Below, piece after piece: positions 1 through 8,326 of a stretch of 64,000 bases of DNA. Source of the DNA: CADCUY01 sp964242735 (GTDB lineage Bacteria; Actinomycetota; Actinomycetes; Actinomycetales; Quadrisphaeraceae); NCBI GenBank assembly GCA_964242735.1, contig CAXTAK010000007.1, positions 62,001 through 126,000 on the forward strand, read 5' to 3'. A model generated the notes under the pieces. It saw only the letters and a list, made by a program, of their open reading frames with translations, had not been told where the DNA came from and made no database searches. Every line of letters begins with the position of its first letter. Position 1 is the stretch's first letter. Made by a program: the position numbers and the translations under genes.

Positions 1-917
1 TCCGCGTGGACGAGCCGGCCATCTCGATGACGATCGGCACGAACACGGCGCCGACGGCGGGCAAGGTGAAGGGCAGCAAGGTCACCGCCCGCCTGGTCAA
101 GGACCGCCTCGACCGGGAGCTCGTCGGCAACGTCTCGATGCGCATCCTGCCCACCGAGCGCCCCGACGCCTGGGAGGTGCAGGGCCGCGGGGAGCTGGCG
201 CTGGCGATCCTCGTGGAGCAGATGCGCCGGGAGAACTTCGAGCTGACCGTCGGCAAGCCCCAGGTGGTCACCCGCGAGATCGAGGGGAAGGTCCACGAGC
301 CCCTCGAGCGCCTGACCATCGACGCCCCGCAGGACTACCTCGGCGCGATCACCCAGCTGCTCGCCGTCCGCAAGGGGCGGATGGAGCAGATGACCAACCA
401 CGGCACCGGGTGGGTGCGCATGGAGTTCCTCGTGCCATCGCGCGGTCTCATCGGCTTCCGCACCGAGTTCCTCACCGAGACGCGCGGCACCGGCATCGCC
501 CACCAGACGTTCGAGCGCTACGAGCCGTGGTTCGGCGAGCTGCGCACCCGCCCGTCGGGCTCGATGGTCTCCGACCGGTCCGGCGCGGCCACCTCCTACG
601 CGATGACGTCCCTGCAGGAGCGGGGGACGCTGTTCATCGAGCCCACCACCGCCGTGTACGAGGGCATGGTCATCGGGGAGAACAGCCGATCCGACGACAT
701 GGACGTGAACATCACCAAGGAGAAGAAGATGACCAACGTCCGCTCCAACGCGGACGAGCTGGAGCGCCTGGTGCCCGCCCGCAAGCTGTCCCTGGAGCAG
801 TCCCTGGAGTTCTGCCGGGAGGACGAGTGCGTGGAGGTCACCCACGACGCGGTGCGCATCCGCAAGGTCGTGCTGAACCAGACCGACCGGGCGAAGGCCA
901 ACCGCGCGCGGCGGTGA
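1..917 (+). CDS. typA: TypA/BipA ribosome-associated GTPase, C-terminal part (5' end outside window)
   Basis: The open frame enters from the left edge, so only the last ~304 residues are present and the GTPase domain is missing. What remains matches the domain III, domain V and C-terminal region of BipA: the stretch QGRGELALAILVEQMRRE, the GLIGFRTEFLTETRGTG loop and the C-terminal SLEFCREDECVEVTHDAVRIRK block. TypA is a translational GTPase of the EF-G family that binds 70S ribosomes and helps ribosome assembly and stress adaptation, especially in the cold. The gene ends 28 bp before mshB. The family call is secure; the start cannot be given. Confidence 0.95.
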   Translation, partial: RVDEPAISMTIGTNTAPTAGKVKGSKVTARLVKDRLDRELVGNVSMRILPTERPDAWEVQGRGELALAILVEQMRRENFELTVGKPQVVTREIEGKVHEPLERLTIDAPQDYLGAITQLLAVRKGRMEQMTNHGTGWVRMEFLVPSRGLIGFRTEFLTETRGTGIAHQTFERYEPWFGELRTRPSGSMVSDRSGAATSYAMTSLQERGTLFIEPTTAVYEGMVIGENSRSDDMDVNITKEKKMTNVRSNADELERLVPARKLSLEQSLEFCREDECVEVTHDAVRIRKVVLNQTDRAKANRARR

Positions 918-933
918 CCGCTCCGGCGCTGGG

Positions 934-939
934 TACCGT
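934..939 (+). promoter_or_regulatory. -10-like hexamer TACCGT for mshB
   Basis: TACCGT fits the actinobacterial TAnnnT -10 pattern and ends 6 nt before the mshB GTG. That would place the transcript start at or next to the start codon, meaning a leaderless mRNA. No clear -35 is visible, and the call rests on spacing alone. Confidence 0.35.
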
Positions 940-945
940 CGGGGC

Positions 946-2016
946 GTGACCACCACCCCCGACGGCCCGCCCGCCTCCGCGCCGACCACCAGCGCTGACC
1001 CCGACGGGGTGGAGGCGCTCCTGGAGGACGCCGCTTCCATCGTCGACGACGTCGCCGAGCGGGAGTTCGAGCCCCAGGACCTCGCGGCCATGGACGCCCT
1101 GGACCAGCCGCGGCGGATGGTGCTCGTGCACGCCCACCCCGACGACGAGACCATCGGCAACGGGGCCACCATGGCCCGCTACGCCCTCGCCGGGGCGGGG
1201 GTGACCCTGGTGACGTGCACCCGCGGGGAGCGCGGGGAGGTCGTCGAGCCGACGCTGGCCCACCTGGAGGGCGACCGGCCCGCGCTGGCGGCTCACCGGG
1301 TGATGGAGCTGGGCACCGCCATGGAGGCCCTGGGGGTCGAGGACCACCGCTTCCTCGACGACGCGCCCCTGGAGGGCGAGGACGCCGCCACCACCGCCCA
1401 CGCCCGCTACGAGGACTCCGGCATGGCGTGGGTGGAGGTCCCCGGGGGTCGCACCGCCGGGCCGGCGCCGGACACCGACGCCTCCGCGTTCGCCCTGGCC
1501 GACGTCGAGCAGGCCGCCTCCCGGCTGGCGGGGGTGCTGCGCGAGGTGCGCCCTCAGGTGCTCATCACCTACGAGGCCGGCGGCGGGTACGGCCACCCCG
1601 ACCACGTGCAGGCCGCGCGGGTGGCGCTGCGCGCCGTGGCGCTGGCCGCCGACACCGGCGCGCCCCTGGTGGCGGGCACCGAGCCGTGGACGGTGGCGAA
1701 GGTCTACGAGTCGGTGGTGCCCGCCTCCCAGCTGGCGGCCATGGGGTGGGACGGCCCGCCGCCGAGCATGGTCGTGCCGGACGAGGAGATCAGCGCGGTG
1801 GTCGACGCGCCCGAGCAGCTGGCGGCGAAGGTCGCGGCGCTGCGCGCGCACCGCAGCCAGGTGCAGGTGCGTCACGGTGACGACGGGTGGGAGCTGAACG
1901 TCTCCGACGAGGTGTGGGTGCCGGTGTCGACCAGCGAGGCCTACCGCCTCGCCCGGGGCCCGGCGTCCACCCTCGGTGCCCGCGAGACCGACCTGTTCAC
2001 CGGTCTGGCACTGTGA
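946..2016 (+). CDS. mshB: LmbE-family zinc deacetylase, probable mycothiol biosynthesis enzyme MshB
   Basis: Predicted to hydrolyse the N-acetyl group of GlcNAc-Ins, giving GlcN-Ins, the second step of mycothiol synthesis in the cytoplasm. The PIG-L/LmbE zinc-binding motifs are visible: AHPDDE at residues ~63-68 and GYGHPDH at ~214-220, the latter supplying the third ligand. At 356 aa it is longer than typical MshB (~300 aa). The surplus is an acidic N-terminal extension of about 50 residues before the first strand. The GTG start at 946 is the first in frame after the typA stop and lies behind a -10-like hexamer. The close paralogue Mca (mycothiol S-conjugate amidase) has the same motifs, so MshB versus Mca is not fully settled. 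Confidence 0.82.
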   Translation: MTTTPDGPPASAPTTSADPDGVEALLEDAASIVDDVAEREFEPQDLAAMDALDQPRRMVLVHAHPDDETIGNGATMARYALAGAGVTLVTCTRGERGEVVEPTLAHLEGDRPALAAHRVMELGTAMEALGVEDHRFLDDAPLEGEDAATTAHARYEDSGMAWVEVPGGRTAGPAPDTDASAFALADVEQAASRLAGVLREVRPQVLITYEAGGGYGHPDHVQAARVALRAVALAADTGAPLVAGTEPWTVAKVYESVVPASQLAAMGWDGPPPSMVVPDEEISAVVDAPEQLAAKVAALRAHRSQVQVRHGDDGWELNVSDEVWVPVSTSEAYRLARGPASTLGARETDLFTGLAL

Positions 2017-2177
2017 CCCCGCTCACGAACCCGCCAGTGGCCCGGATCCGCACGATCGAGCGCCGGCGCGCCTAGCATCTGCTCGGGCTGCGCGGCCGCC
2101 GACTCCGCGCCGGCGACGCTGCGCAGGGAGCGGCACGGGTCGGCGCACGATGCGCTGCACGATGCGGAGGAGGTGCG

Positions 2178-3932
2178 GTGGCGTCCACGACCTCCCGGCG
2201 TTCGCGGTGGCGGCGCCCCGCGCTGGCCACCGGCGTCGCCGTCGTGGTCCTCGGCGCCGGGTACGCGACGGCTGCCACTGCCACCGCCTCCACCGTGCCG
2301 CGGGGCACCACCGTGGCCGGTGTGGGCCTGGGCGGCCTCGGCCGCGACGCCGCGGAGGCCGCGCTGGCGGAGGGCCTCGCCGACCTCGGGGCGCGCCCGG
2401 TGCCCGTGGTCGCCGAGCGGGCCACCGACGAGCTCGACCCCGCGGCGTCCGGCCTGACCCTGGACGTGCCGGCGACGGTCGACCGCGCCCTGGGCAGCGC
2501 CTGGTCACCGGTCTCGCTGTGGCGGCGCGCCACCGGTGGTGAGGCGGTCGAGCCCGTGACCAGGGTCGACCCCGACGCGCTCACCGCCGCGCTGACCGAG
2601 CTCGGGGACCGCGTCGCGCGCCCGGCCGTCGACGGGGGCATCGACTTCGCCGGTGGCCGGGCGACCGCCGTCGCCCCCGAGGACGGGCTGGTGCTCGACG
2701 TCCCCGCCGCGGCGGACGTGGTCGGCGCGCAGTGGCTCGGCGGGCAGCGCCCGCTGAGCCTGCCCGTGGAGGTGCAGGAGCCCGACGTCGACGCCGCCGC
2801 GGTGCAGCTCGCCCTCGAGCGCTTCGGGCAGCCTGCGGTCTCGGGGCCGCTGACGGTGGTGGTGGGGTCGGCGCGCGTGGAGCTGCCCGTGGCGGCGGTG
2901 GCCCCGCTGCTGGGGACCGCGGTCGAGCAGGGCGAGCTGGTGGGCCGGGTGGACGGCGCGGGGCTGGTCGCCGCGGTCCTGGACGCCGACCCGGACGCCG
3001 TGACGCAGCCGCGCGACGCCCGCGTGGAGGTCACCGGCGGCGCGCCCACCGTGGTGCCCGCCGTGACGGGCACCAGCATCGACGCCGACGCCCTCGCGGG
3101 CTCAGCGGTGGAGGCGCTCGCGCGGGCGGGCGAGCGCACCGCGACGGCGCGCCTGACCGACGCCGACCCGGAGCTGACCACCGCCGAGGCGCAGGGCCTG
3201 GGCGTGGTCGAGCGCATCGCGGAGTTCTCCAGCCCCCTGACCCCCGACGCACCGCGCACGGAGAACATCACCATCGCCGCGGACGTCGTGGACGGGACGC
3301 TGCTGCTGCCCGGGGAGACCTTCAGCCTCAACGGGGTGCTCGGCCAGCGGACCCCGGAGAAGGGCTACAAGCAGGCCGGGGTGATCAGCGGGGGCAAGCT
3401 GACGAAGGACTACGGCGGGGGCGTCAGCCAGCTGGCCACCACGCTGTTCAACGGGATGTTCTTCGCGGGCCTGCGGGACGTGGAGCACAAGGCGCACTCG
3501 CTGTACTTCTCCCGCTACCCCGAGGGGCGCGAGGCCACCGTGGCGTGGCCGTCGGTGGACCTGGAGTTCACCAACGACGCCGAGACCGGGGTGCTCATCG
3601 AGACGTGGGTGGCGGACGGGCAGGTGCACACGACCTTCTGGGGCACGAAGGTCCACGACGTCGAGGCGACCCGGAGCGCGCGACGGAACGTGCGCGTCCC
3701 CGACGAGCGGGTCGAGGTGGGCGACGACTGCGTGCCGCAGCAGCCCATCACCGGCTTCGACGTCACGGTCACCCGCGTCTTCCGCTCCGGCGGCGAGGTG
3801 GTGCGCTCCGAGGACTTCGACACCCGCTACAACGCCCTCGACGCCGTGCGCTGCGAGGAAGCGGCCGAGCCGGTGGACCCGCAGGCGGTCGTCCCCGACG
3901 CGCCGGCACCCGTGACGGAGCCGATCGGCTGA
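2178..3932 (+). CDS. VanW-family membrane-anchored wall protein with peptidoglycan-binding-like repeats
   Basis: Begins with an Arg-rich cytoplasmic stub and one membrane segment (residues ~14-35). Next comes a long extracellular region with repeats of the PG_binding_4 type, then a VanW domain at ~350-480 (GETFSLNGVLGQRTPEKGY, then GGGVSQLATTLFNG). The C-terminus is Pro/Val-rich. VanW proteins occur in glycopeptide resistance clusters but are widespread in Gram-positive genomes with unknown function. This one has no van genes nearby, so cell-wall work is inferred and resistance is not claimed. The GTG start follows a strong ribosome site (GGAGGAGG at 2166-2173). A TAGCAT hexamer at 2073-2078 could be its -10, giving a leader of roughly 90 nt. 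Confidence 0.85.
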   Translation: MASTTSRRSRWRRPALATGVAVVVLGAGYATAATATASTVPRGTTVAGVGLGGLGRDAAEAALAEGLADLGARPVPVVAERATDELDPAASGLTLDVPATVDRALGSAWSPVSLWRRATGGEAVEPVTRVDPDALTAALTELGDRVARPAVDGGIDFAGGRATAVAPEDGLVLDVPAAADVVGAQWLGGQRPLSLPVEVQEPDVDAAAVQLALERFGQPAVSGPLTVVVGSARVELPVAAVAPLLGTAVEQGELVGRVDGAGLVAAVLDADPDAVTQPRDARVEVTGGAPTVVPAVTGTSIDADALAGSAVEALARAGERTATARLTDADPELTTAEAQGLGVVERIAEFSSPLTPDAPRTENITIAADVVDGTLLLPGETFSLNGVLGQRTPEKGYKQAGVISGGKLTKDYGGGVSQLATTLFNGMFFAGLRDVEHKAHSLYFSRYPEGREATVAWPSVDLEFTNDAETGVLIETWVADGQVHTTFWGTKVHDVEATRSARRNVRVPDERVEVGDDCVPQQPITGFDVTVTRVFRSGGEVVRSEDFDTRYNALDAVRCEEAAEPVDPQAVVPDAPAPVTEPIG

Positions 3933-3945
3933 ACGCCGCGGCCCG

Positions 3946-4284
3946 TCACCGCCGCGCAGCACGCAGCTCGTCCCACCGCACGACGGCGACGCCGACGTCG
4001 AGGTGCTGCACGGCGGAGGAGCAGCAGAGCCGGCACCCGGCCACGGCGGCCAGGCCGAACAGGGCGACGGTGCCCGCGTCACGGCGCAGCAGCGCCCATC
4101 GCCCGCGCAGCGCGGGCACCGCTGGAGCGGTCAGCACCACCGCCGCGATCGCCAGCCGCGCGGTGACCGCGGCGCCCCGGCTCCACCCGGCGGTCAGCAG
4201 GGACGCCGCGAAGACGCCGGAGGAGCCGAACGCGGCCGCCGAGAGCAGCGCGAGGGCCGCGTCCTGCCCCAGCTGGTGCGCCAC
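3946..4284 (-). pseudogene. Truncated EamA/DMT-family permease remnant (N-terminal fragment)
   Basis: Reading leftward, the frame gives AALALLSAAAFGSSGVFAA followed by a second hydrophobic stretch and a third (GTVALFGLAAVAGC), then SAVQHLDVGVAVV. This is the typical start of an EamA drug/metabolite transporter. The protein then stops after ten unrelated residues, at ~112 aa, whereas EamA permeases have about 300 aa and ten membrane segments. A GTG at 4282-4284 is the only plausible start, and it lacks a ribosome site. The fragment lies back to back with a truncated CGNR gene, so both look like leftovers of one divergent pair. It is almost certainly non-functional. Confidence 0.6.
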
Positions 4285-4302
4285 GACGGGTGCGGCGACG
4301 TC

Positions 4303-4404
4303 ATGGTCGACCTGTCCGAGAACCGCTCCCGGCGCTCCTGCGACCCCACGTGCGCCAACCGCACCAACGTCGCCGCCCACCGGGCCCGCCGCTCGGGGCG
4401 GTGA
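4303..4404 (+). pseudogene. CGNR zinc-finger regulator remnant (C-terminal fragment only)
   Basis: The 33 residues from the ATG contain ENRSRRSC followed by CANRTNVAAHRARR. This is the signature of the CGNR zinc finger that ends ABATE-domain transcriptional regulators (usually Cys-Gly-Asn-Arg; here the Gly is Ala). Full proteins are ~180-200 aa with an N-terminal ABATE domain, which is absent. No ribosome site precedes the ATG. In other actinobacteria CGNR genes often sit divergently beside an EamA permease gene, and here the start of an EamA fragment lies 18 bp to the left on the other strand. I infer one deletion removed the regulator's N-terminus and another the permease's C-terminus. Confidence 0.5.
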
Positions 4405-4412
4405 GCGGACGC

Positions 4413-5540
4413 TCAGCCCGGTGGGTGCCAGTACCGGTAGCGCGAGTGGTCGGCGAAGCCCGCAGCGCGCCACAGCTCCCTGGCCGGCGCGTTCGCCTCG
4501 AGCACCTGCACGTACGCGGTGTCGCACCCCTGCCCGCCGGCCCACTCCGTCAGCGCCTCGACCACGGCGCGCGCCGCGCCGCGGCGTCGCGCCGACGGGA
4601 CGACGTGCACGCAGGTGATCCCGAGCCACCCGACCGCGAGGGCGCCGCGCGCCACGGCCACCACGCCCGCGCCGTCGCCCGCGCGGTGCACGGCGCTGCC
4701 CGCAGGGTCCCGGTCGCCCTCCCCGCGGCCATCGGTGGCGCTGGCCCAGACCACCGCGACGTCGCCGTGGTCCACGGGCAGGTCCTCGGGCCGCAGCGGA
4801 GCGCCCCGGCGCTCGCTCGCGGCGAACCAGGCCGGCGAGGGGGAGGGGGCCAGCTCCACCCGCGGCCCGCCGCCCGCCGCCGCCGAGCCGCCTGCGCGGC
4901 CGACCGCGGGGAGCGGGCGCAGCGCCAGCACGGTCCAGCCGTCGCAGGTCCACCTGCGGCGCACCAGCTCGGCCTCCAGGGCGCCGGCCCGTCCCCCGTC
5001 GTCCGCCGCCGAACCCCGCAGCGGGGAGGCCACGGCCACCACCGGCTCCTGCCCCACCGCGGCACCGTGCTCGATCACCGCGCTCACGGCGTCGCCCACC
5101 GGCAGGCCCGGGTCGCCGACGGCCAGCACCGAGCGCCCGCGCAGGACCGACCCGGGCGAGGAGCGCAGCGCCCAGTCCCCGAGCGCCGCCGCGCGCGCCG
5201 GTGGCCAGCCGAGCGCGCTGCGCCGGGCCGCTGCCTCCACGCCGGGCAGTGCGTCGGCGGCCCCCGCGCGGGGGCCGCGCCGCGGGGGCGGGGCGGGCAC
5301 CGCCCGGGCGGCGACCACGGCGGGCGCGGCGACCACCACCTCCTCGCCGTCGCCGCGGCGCACCGCCAGCTCCGCGTCGTCCAGGCGCAGCAGGTGCCCG
5401 AGTGCGTCGGTGGCGCGACCGTCGGGCAGGCGGTGGCGGACGACGACGCGCCCGCCCACGTCCGCGGGGGTCAGGGGCACGGTGCCAGTCGACCACGCCG
5501 GCCCGACGGCGTCGCGACGCGCGCCCGACAACTGGCTCAT
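4413..5540 (-). CDS. GNAT-family N-acetyltransferase
   Basis: A 375-aa protein. The last ~120 residues hold an acetyl-CoA-binding GNAT fold: GWLGITCVHVVPSARRRGAARAVVEAL (motif A, with the R-R-R-G-A loop) and VLEANAPARELWRAAGFADHSRYRYW (motif B). The first ~240 residues are an Ala/Arg-rich region that resembles a degenerate first GNAT-like half. The substrate is unknown. The ATG at 5540 is preceded by GGGAAGGGAG, very close to the start. The same frame is open further upstream, but that stretch runs antisense into parA and looks non-coding. The gene is transcribed divergently from parA. Confidence 0.8.
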   Translation of the reverse strand: MSQLSGARRDAVGPAWSTGTVPLTPADVGGRVVVRHRLPDGRATDALGHLLRLDDAELAVRRGDGEEVVVAAPAVVAARAVPAPPPRRGPRAGAADALPGVEAAARRSALGWPPARAAALGDWALRSSPGSVLRGRSVLAVGDPGLPVGDAVSAVIEHGAAVGQEPVVAVASPLRGSAADDGGRAGALEAELVRRRWTCDGWTVLALRPLPAVGRAGGSAAAGGGPRVELAPSPSPAWFAASERRGAPLRPEDLPVDHGDVAVVWASATDGRGEGDRDPAGSAVHRAGDGAGVVAVARGALAVGWLGITCVHVVPSARRRGAARAVVEALTEWAGGQGCDTAYVQVLEANAPARELWRAAGFADHSRYRYWHPPG

Positions 5541-5670
5541 CTCCCTTCCCAGGGGGTGATCAGCCCGTACTCTCTGTGACGTCGGTCCGTCGCCGACACG
5601 ACCAGTGACCGTGGACCGGCGTAGGTGGCCCCGGCAGGACCGCCCGCACGGGCCGCAGCGAGGGAGCATC

Positions 5671-6654
5671 GTGGACCGAGCGGGCCTGTCGCGGGTCGTG
5701 GCCGTCATCAACGTCAAGGGCGGCGTCGGGAAGACCACCATCGCCGCGAACCTCGGGGGACTGCTGGCCGCCAGCAGCTACCGGGTGCTCCTGATCGACC
5801 TCGACCCGCAGGGCAACCTCGGGGAGGAGCTGGGGTACTCCGGCACGCCGGTCGACGACGGGGGCCGCGCGCTGCGGGAGTCCCTGACCACCGGCGTCCC
5901 CCTGCGACCCGTGGCCGACGTCCGACCGGGCCTGGACGTCATCACCGGTGGCCCCGAGCTGGACGCCGCCGGGGCGAGCCTGGTCCTGGCCGCGCGGGAG
6001 GACCCGCAGGCGGCGAAGCGCTCGCTGATGACGCTGCTGGCGGACACCGCCCCCGACTACGACGTGGTGCTGCTGGACTGCCCCCCCGGGCAGGAGCTGC
6101 TGCAGCAGGCGGCGCTGGCCGCGGCCCGGTGGGCGCTGATCCCGGTGAAGACCGACGCCTCCTCGCGCAAGGGCCTGCGCGACGTCGCGCGGCGCCTGGA
6201 CACGGTGTTGGACATCAACCCCGACCTCGACCTGCTCGGCGTGCTGCTGTTCGGGGTCAACCGGGGCGCCCACCGGGTGGTGGAGAGCGCGCGGGCCGCC
6301 GTCGCGCAGGACCTCGGCGACGCGGCGCCGGTGCTGCGCACCACGATCCGCCACGTCGAGGCGGCAGCGCAGGAGGCCCGCGACCGGGGGCTGCTGGTGC
6401 ACGAGCTCGAGGAGGCCGTGATGGCCGCGCCGGCGTGGTGGCAGATCCGCCGCGGCACCCCCGCCGGTGACGGGCCCCGATCGCGCAGCGTGCTGGGCCT
6501 GGCCGAGGACTTCCAGGCCCTGGGCTCGGAGGTCATCGAACGGATCGTGGCGGCGGAGCAGGCCGAGGAGAGCGCTGCCGGCGCCCCACCGACCAGTGCC
6601 GGGCAGGACGACCGGACGGGTCGCGCCAGGCCCGTCGTGCTGCAGGGGGCGTGA
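5671..6654 (+). CDS. ParA/Soj-type deviant Walker A ATPase
   Basis: Has the deviant Walker A motif KGGVGKTT at residues 16-23 with the signature first Lys, the A' motif LLIDLDPQGN and the Walker B region VVLLDCPPG. It is therefore a ParA/MinD-class ATPase that should dimerise on ATP and move or position a cargo on the nucleoid. The GTG at 5671 is chosen because AGGGAG lies just upstream; an upstream GTG at 5605 is possible but has no ribosome site. It overlaps the next gene by the 4 bp GTGA, so the two are translationally coupled. No parB, parS-like repeats or replication gene is nearby, which makes this an orphan ParA and not the chromosomal parAB. An alternative role is chemoreceptor or carbon-body positioning. 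Confidence 0.88.
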   Translation: MDRAGLSRVVAVINVKGGVGKTTIAANLGGLLAASSYRVLLIDLDPQGNLGEELGYSGTPVDDGGRALRESLTTGVPLRPVADVRPGLDVITGGPELDAAGASLVLAAREDPQAAKRSLMTLLADTAPDYDVVLLDCPPGQELLQQAALAAARWALIPVKTDASSRKGLRDVARRLDTVLDINPDLDLLGVLLFGVNRGAHRVVESARAAVAQDLGDAAPVLRTTIRHVEAAAQEARDRGLLVHELEEAVMAAPAWWQIRRGTPAGDGPRSRSVLGLAEDFQALGSEVIERIVAAEQAEESAAGAPPTSAGQDDRTGRARPVVLQGA

Positions 6655-7817
6655 GCGCGGTGGCGCAGATCGACCTCACCGACGGGGGTGCAGCGCGTCG
6701 GCGCGACGCCGAGGAGCAGGCCCGCGCCGAGGCGCTCGTGGGCGGGCCCGGCGGCTCGGCGGCGCGGCGGCCCCTCAGCGGGCTGGCGCCCCGGCGCCTG
6801 TCCGGTGCGCCACTGGTCAGCCGGCTGCGCCGCGACGTGCGGGCCGAGGGGCCCGCGGGTGAGGACGGCGGCACCGCGGCCGGCGACGGCGAGCGGGCGG
6901 GGCCGGTCGCCGATCCCGCCGCGCCCGTGCTGCGCAGCGTGCCGGGGCAGCCCGACCGCGCGGCGCCCGTCGACCGCGGGTCGACGCCGGCAGCCCGTCC
7001 CGCGGCTCCGCCCATCACCCGTGCCGACGCTGCTCGTCCCCCGCAGGCCGCCCGCGCCCCGCAGGCGGCGCAGCCGCAGGTCGGCCAGCCGCCGCAGGCG
7101 CGCAGCGGCCAGGTCACCGCGGTGCGCCCGGGCGCGCCAGGGCAGCGCGTGCCCCCGGGGTCGGTGCGCCCGTCCGTCCAGCCCGGTGCGGGCCAGGTGG
7201 TGCGGGGAGTGACGCGGTACCCACCGGGTCACCCGATGGCCGGTCGCCCCCAGCAGGGCGCGGTGGTGCAGGGCCGCTCCACCTCGTACCCCGGGCAGGT
7301 CCACCCCTCGCAGGCCCACCCGGCTCAGGGCGGGCAGGTGGCCCGCCCCGCCACCGGCCCGACGCGGCCGACGTCCGTGGCGCCGGTGCGCCCGGGCACC
7401 GCGACCCCCGCGCGACGCCCGGACGCCGGTGCGCCGTCGGGCGGCACCGCGATGCCCGCCGCGGCTCAGGCCGCGCTCGCCCAGGCCGCTGCGGCGCGCG
7501 CCGCGACGGCCCAGCGGAGCCCCGTCCCGGAGGCCGCCGACGACGCGCTGCCGCGCTACCTCCAGCTGGTGCGCAAGGAGGCTCGCGTCCGCCAGGACCA
7601 GGCGGACTGGCTGGCCACGGAGGTGCGCCGCATCAACTCCTCGCGGCGCCGCCGCGGGGGCGTGGTGGGCGAGCGCATCACCGACAACTCCCTGATCCGG
7701 GTGGCGCTGGACCTGCTGCGCGCCCAGGGCGACGCCCTCGGCGGCACCACCGAGGACGAGCTGGTCATCTCCGTCGTCCCACCCCTCGAGGTGGCCCTGG
7801 ACCCCGATCAGCCCTGA
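6651..7817 (+). CDS. Disordered basic partner of the orphan ParA, with a ribbon-helix-helix-like C-terminus
   Basis: 388 aa. Residues ~30-290 are low-complexity, rich in Pro, Ala, Gln, Gly and Arg, with no recognisable fold. Only the last ~90 residues look structured: RYLQLVRKEARVRQDQADWL, a basic patch NSSRRRRGG, then GERITDNSLIRVALDLLRAQ. The last stretch resembles the ribbon-helix-helix ends of plasmid and phage segregation proteins. The gene overlaps parA by GTGA, so it is likely the cognate adaptor or DNA-binding partner. This is inference from position and composition. I recognise no named family. Confidence 0.6.
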   Translation: MSAVAQIDLTDGGAARRRDAEEQARAEALVGGPGGSAARRPLSGLAPRRLSGAPLVSRLRRDVRAEGPAGEDGGTAAGDGERAGPVADPAAPVLRSVPGQPDRAAPVDRGSTPAARPAAPPITRADAARPPQAARAPQAAQPQVGQPPQARSGQVTAVRPGAPGQRVPPGSVRPSVQPGAGQVVRGVTRYPPGHPMAGRPQQGAVVQGRSTSYPGQVHPSQAHPAQGGQVARPATGPTRPTSVAPVRPGTATPARRPDAGAPSGGTAMPAAAQAALAQAAAARAATAQRSPVPEAADDALPRYLQLVRKEARVRQDQADWLATEVRRINSSRRRRGGVVGERITDNSLIRVALDLLRAQGDALGGTTEDELVISVVPPLEVALDPDQP

Positions 7818-7977
7818 GCGACCGCCCAGCCCCGTCCGCACCGCCGACAGCGGCTCGTCAGGTCCTGCACCGCGCCTGGCAGGGACGTGCGCGGGACTGG
7901 TCACGACGGGTGTCGGGGGCCTCGGCCATACTGGGCCCGGACCTGCACGACCACCCCGAGCACGTGAGAGGCGTCCC

Positions 7978-8304
7978 GTGACGTACGTCATCGCTGAGCC
8001 CTGCATCGACCTCAAGGACCGCGCCTGCGTCGAGGAGTGCCCGGTCGACTGCATCTACGAGGGCGAGCGGGCGCTGTACATCCACCCCGACGAGTGCGTG
8101 GACTGCGGGGCCTGCGAGCCCGTGTGCCCCGTCGAGGCCATCTACTACGAGGACGACGTGCCGGTGCAGTGGGCGGCGTACACCACCGACAACGCCGTCT
8201 TCTTCACCGACATCGGGTCACCGGGCGGCGCCGCCAAGATGGGGCTCATCGCCAAGGACGGGCCCCTGGTGGCCACCGTCCCCCCGCAGTCGCACGACGC
8301 GTGA
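7978..8304 (+). CDS. fdxA: Ferredoxin, 7Fe-8S type (FdxA)
   Basis: 108 aa, the usual length for actinobacterial FdxA. The first cluster ligands lie in CIDLKDRACVEECPVDCIYEG and the second set in CVDCGACEPVCPVEAIYYED. This pattern gives one [3Fe-4S] and one [4Fe-4S] cluster, typical of the family that passes electrons to cytochromes P450 and other oxidoreductases. The GTG start is preceded by GAGAGG about 8 nt upstream. It is followed 22 bp later by dapC, an arrangement common in actinobacteria. Confidence 0.95.
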   Translation: MTYVIAEPCIDLKDRACVEECPVDCIYEGERALYIHPDECVDCGACEPVCPVEAIYYEDDVPVQWAAYTTDNAVFFTDIGSPGGAAKMGLIAKDGPLVATVPPQSHDA

Positions 8305-8326
8305 GCTGTCGGCGCTGAGCCGGCCC

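Noticed and set aside
2178..3932. VanW protein as evidence of a glycopeptide-resistance cluster
   Set aside because: No vanH, vanA, vanX, vanS or vanR gene lies nearby, and stand-alone VanW genes are common in actinobacteria.
5605..5670. Upstream GTG extending parA by 22 residues
   Set aside because: The extension is Arg/Pro-rich and unlike ParA N-termini; the ribosome site AGGGAG favours the GTG at 5671.
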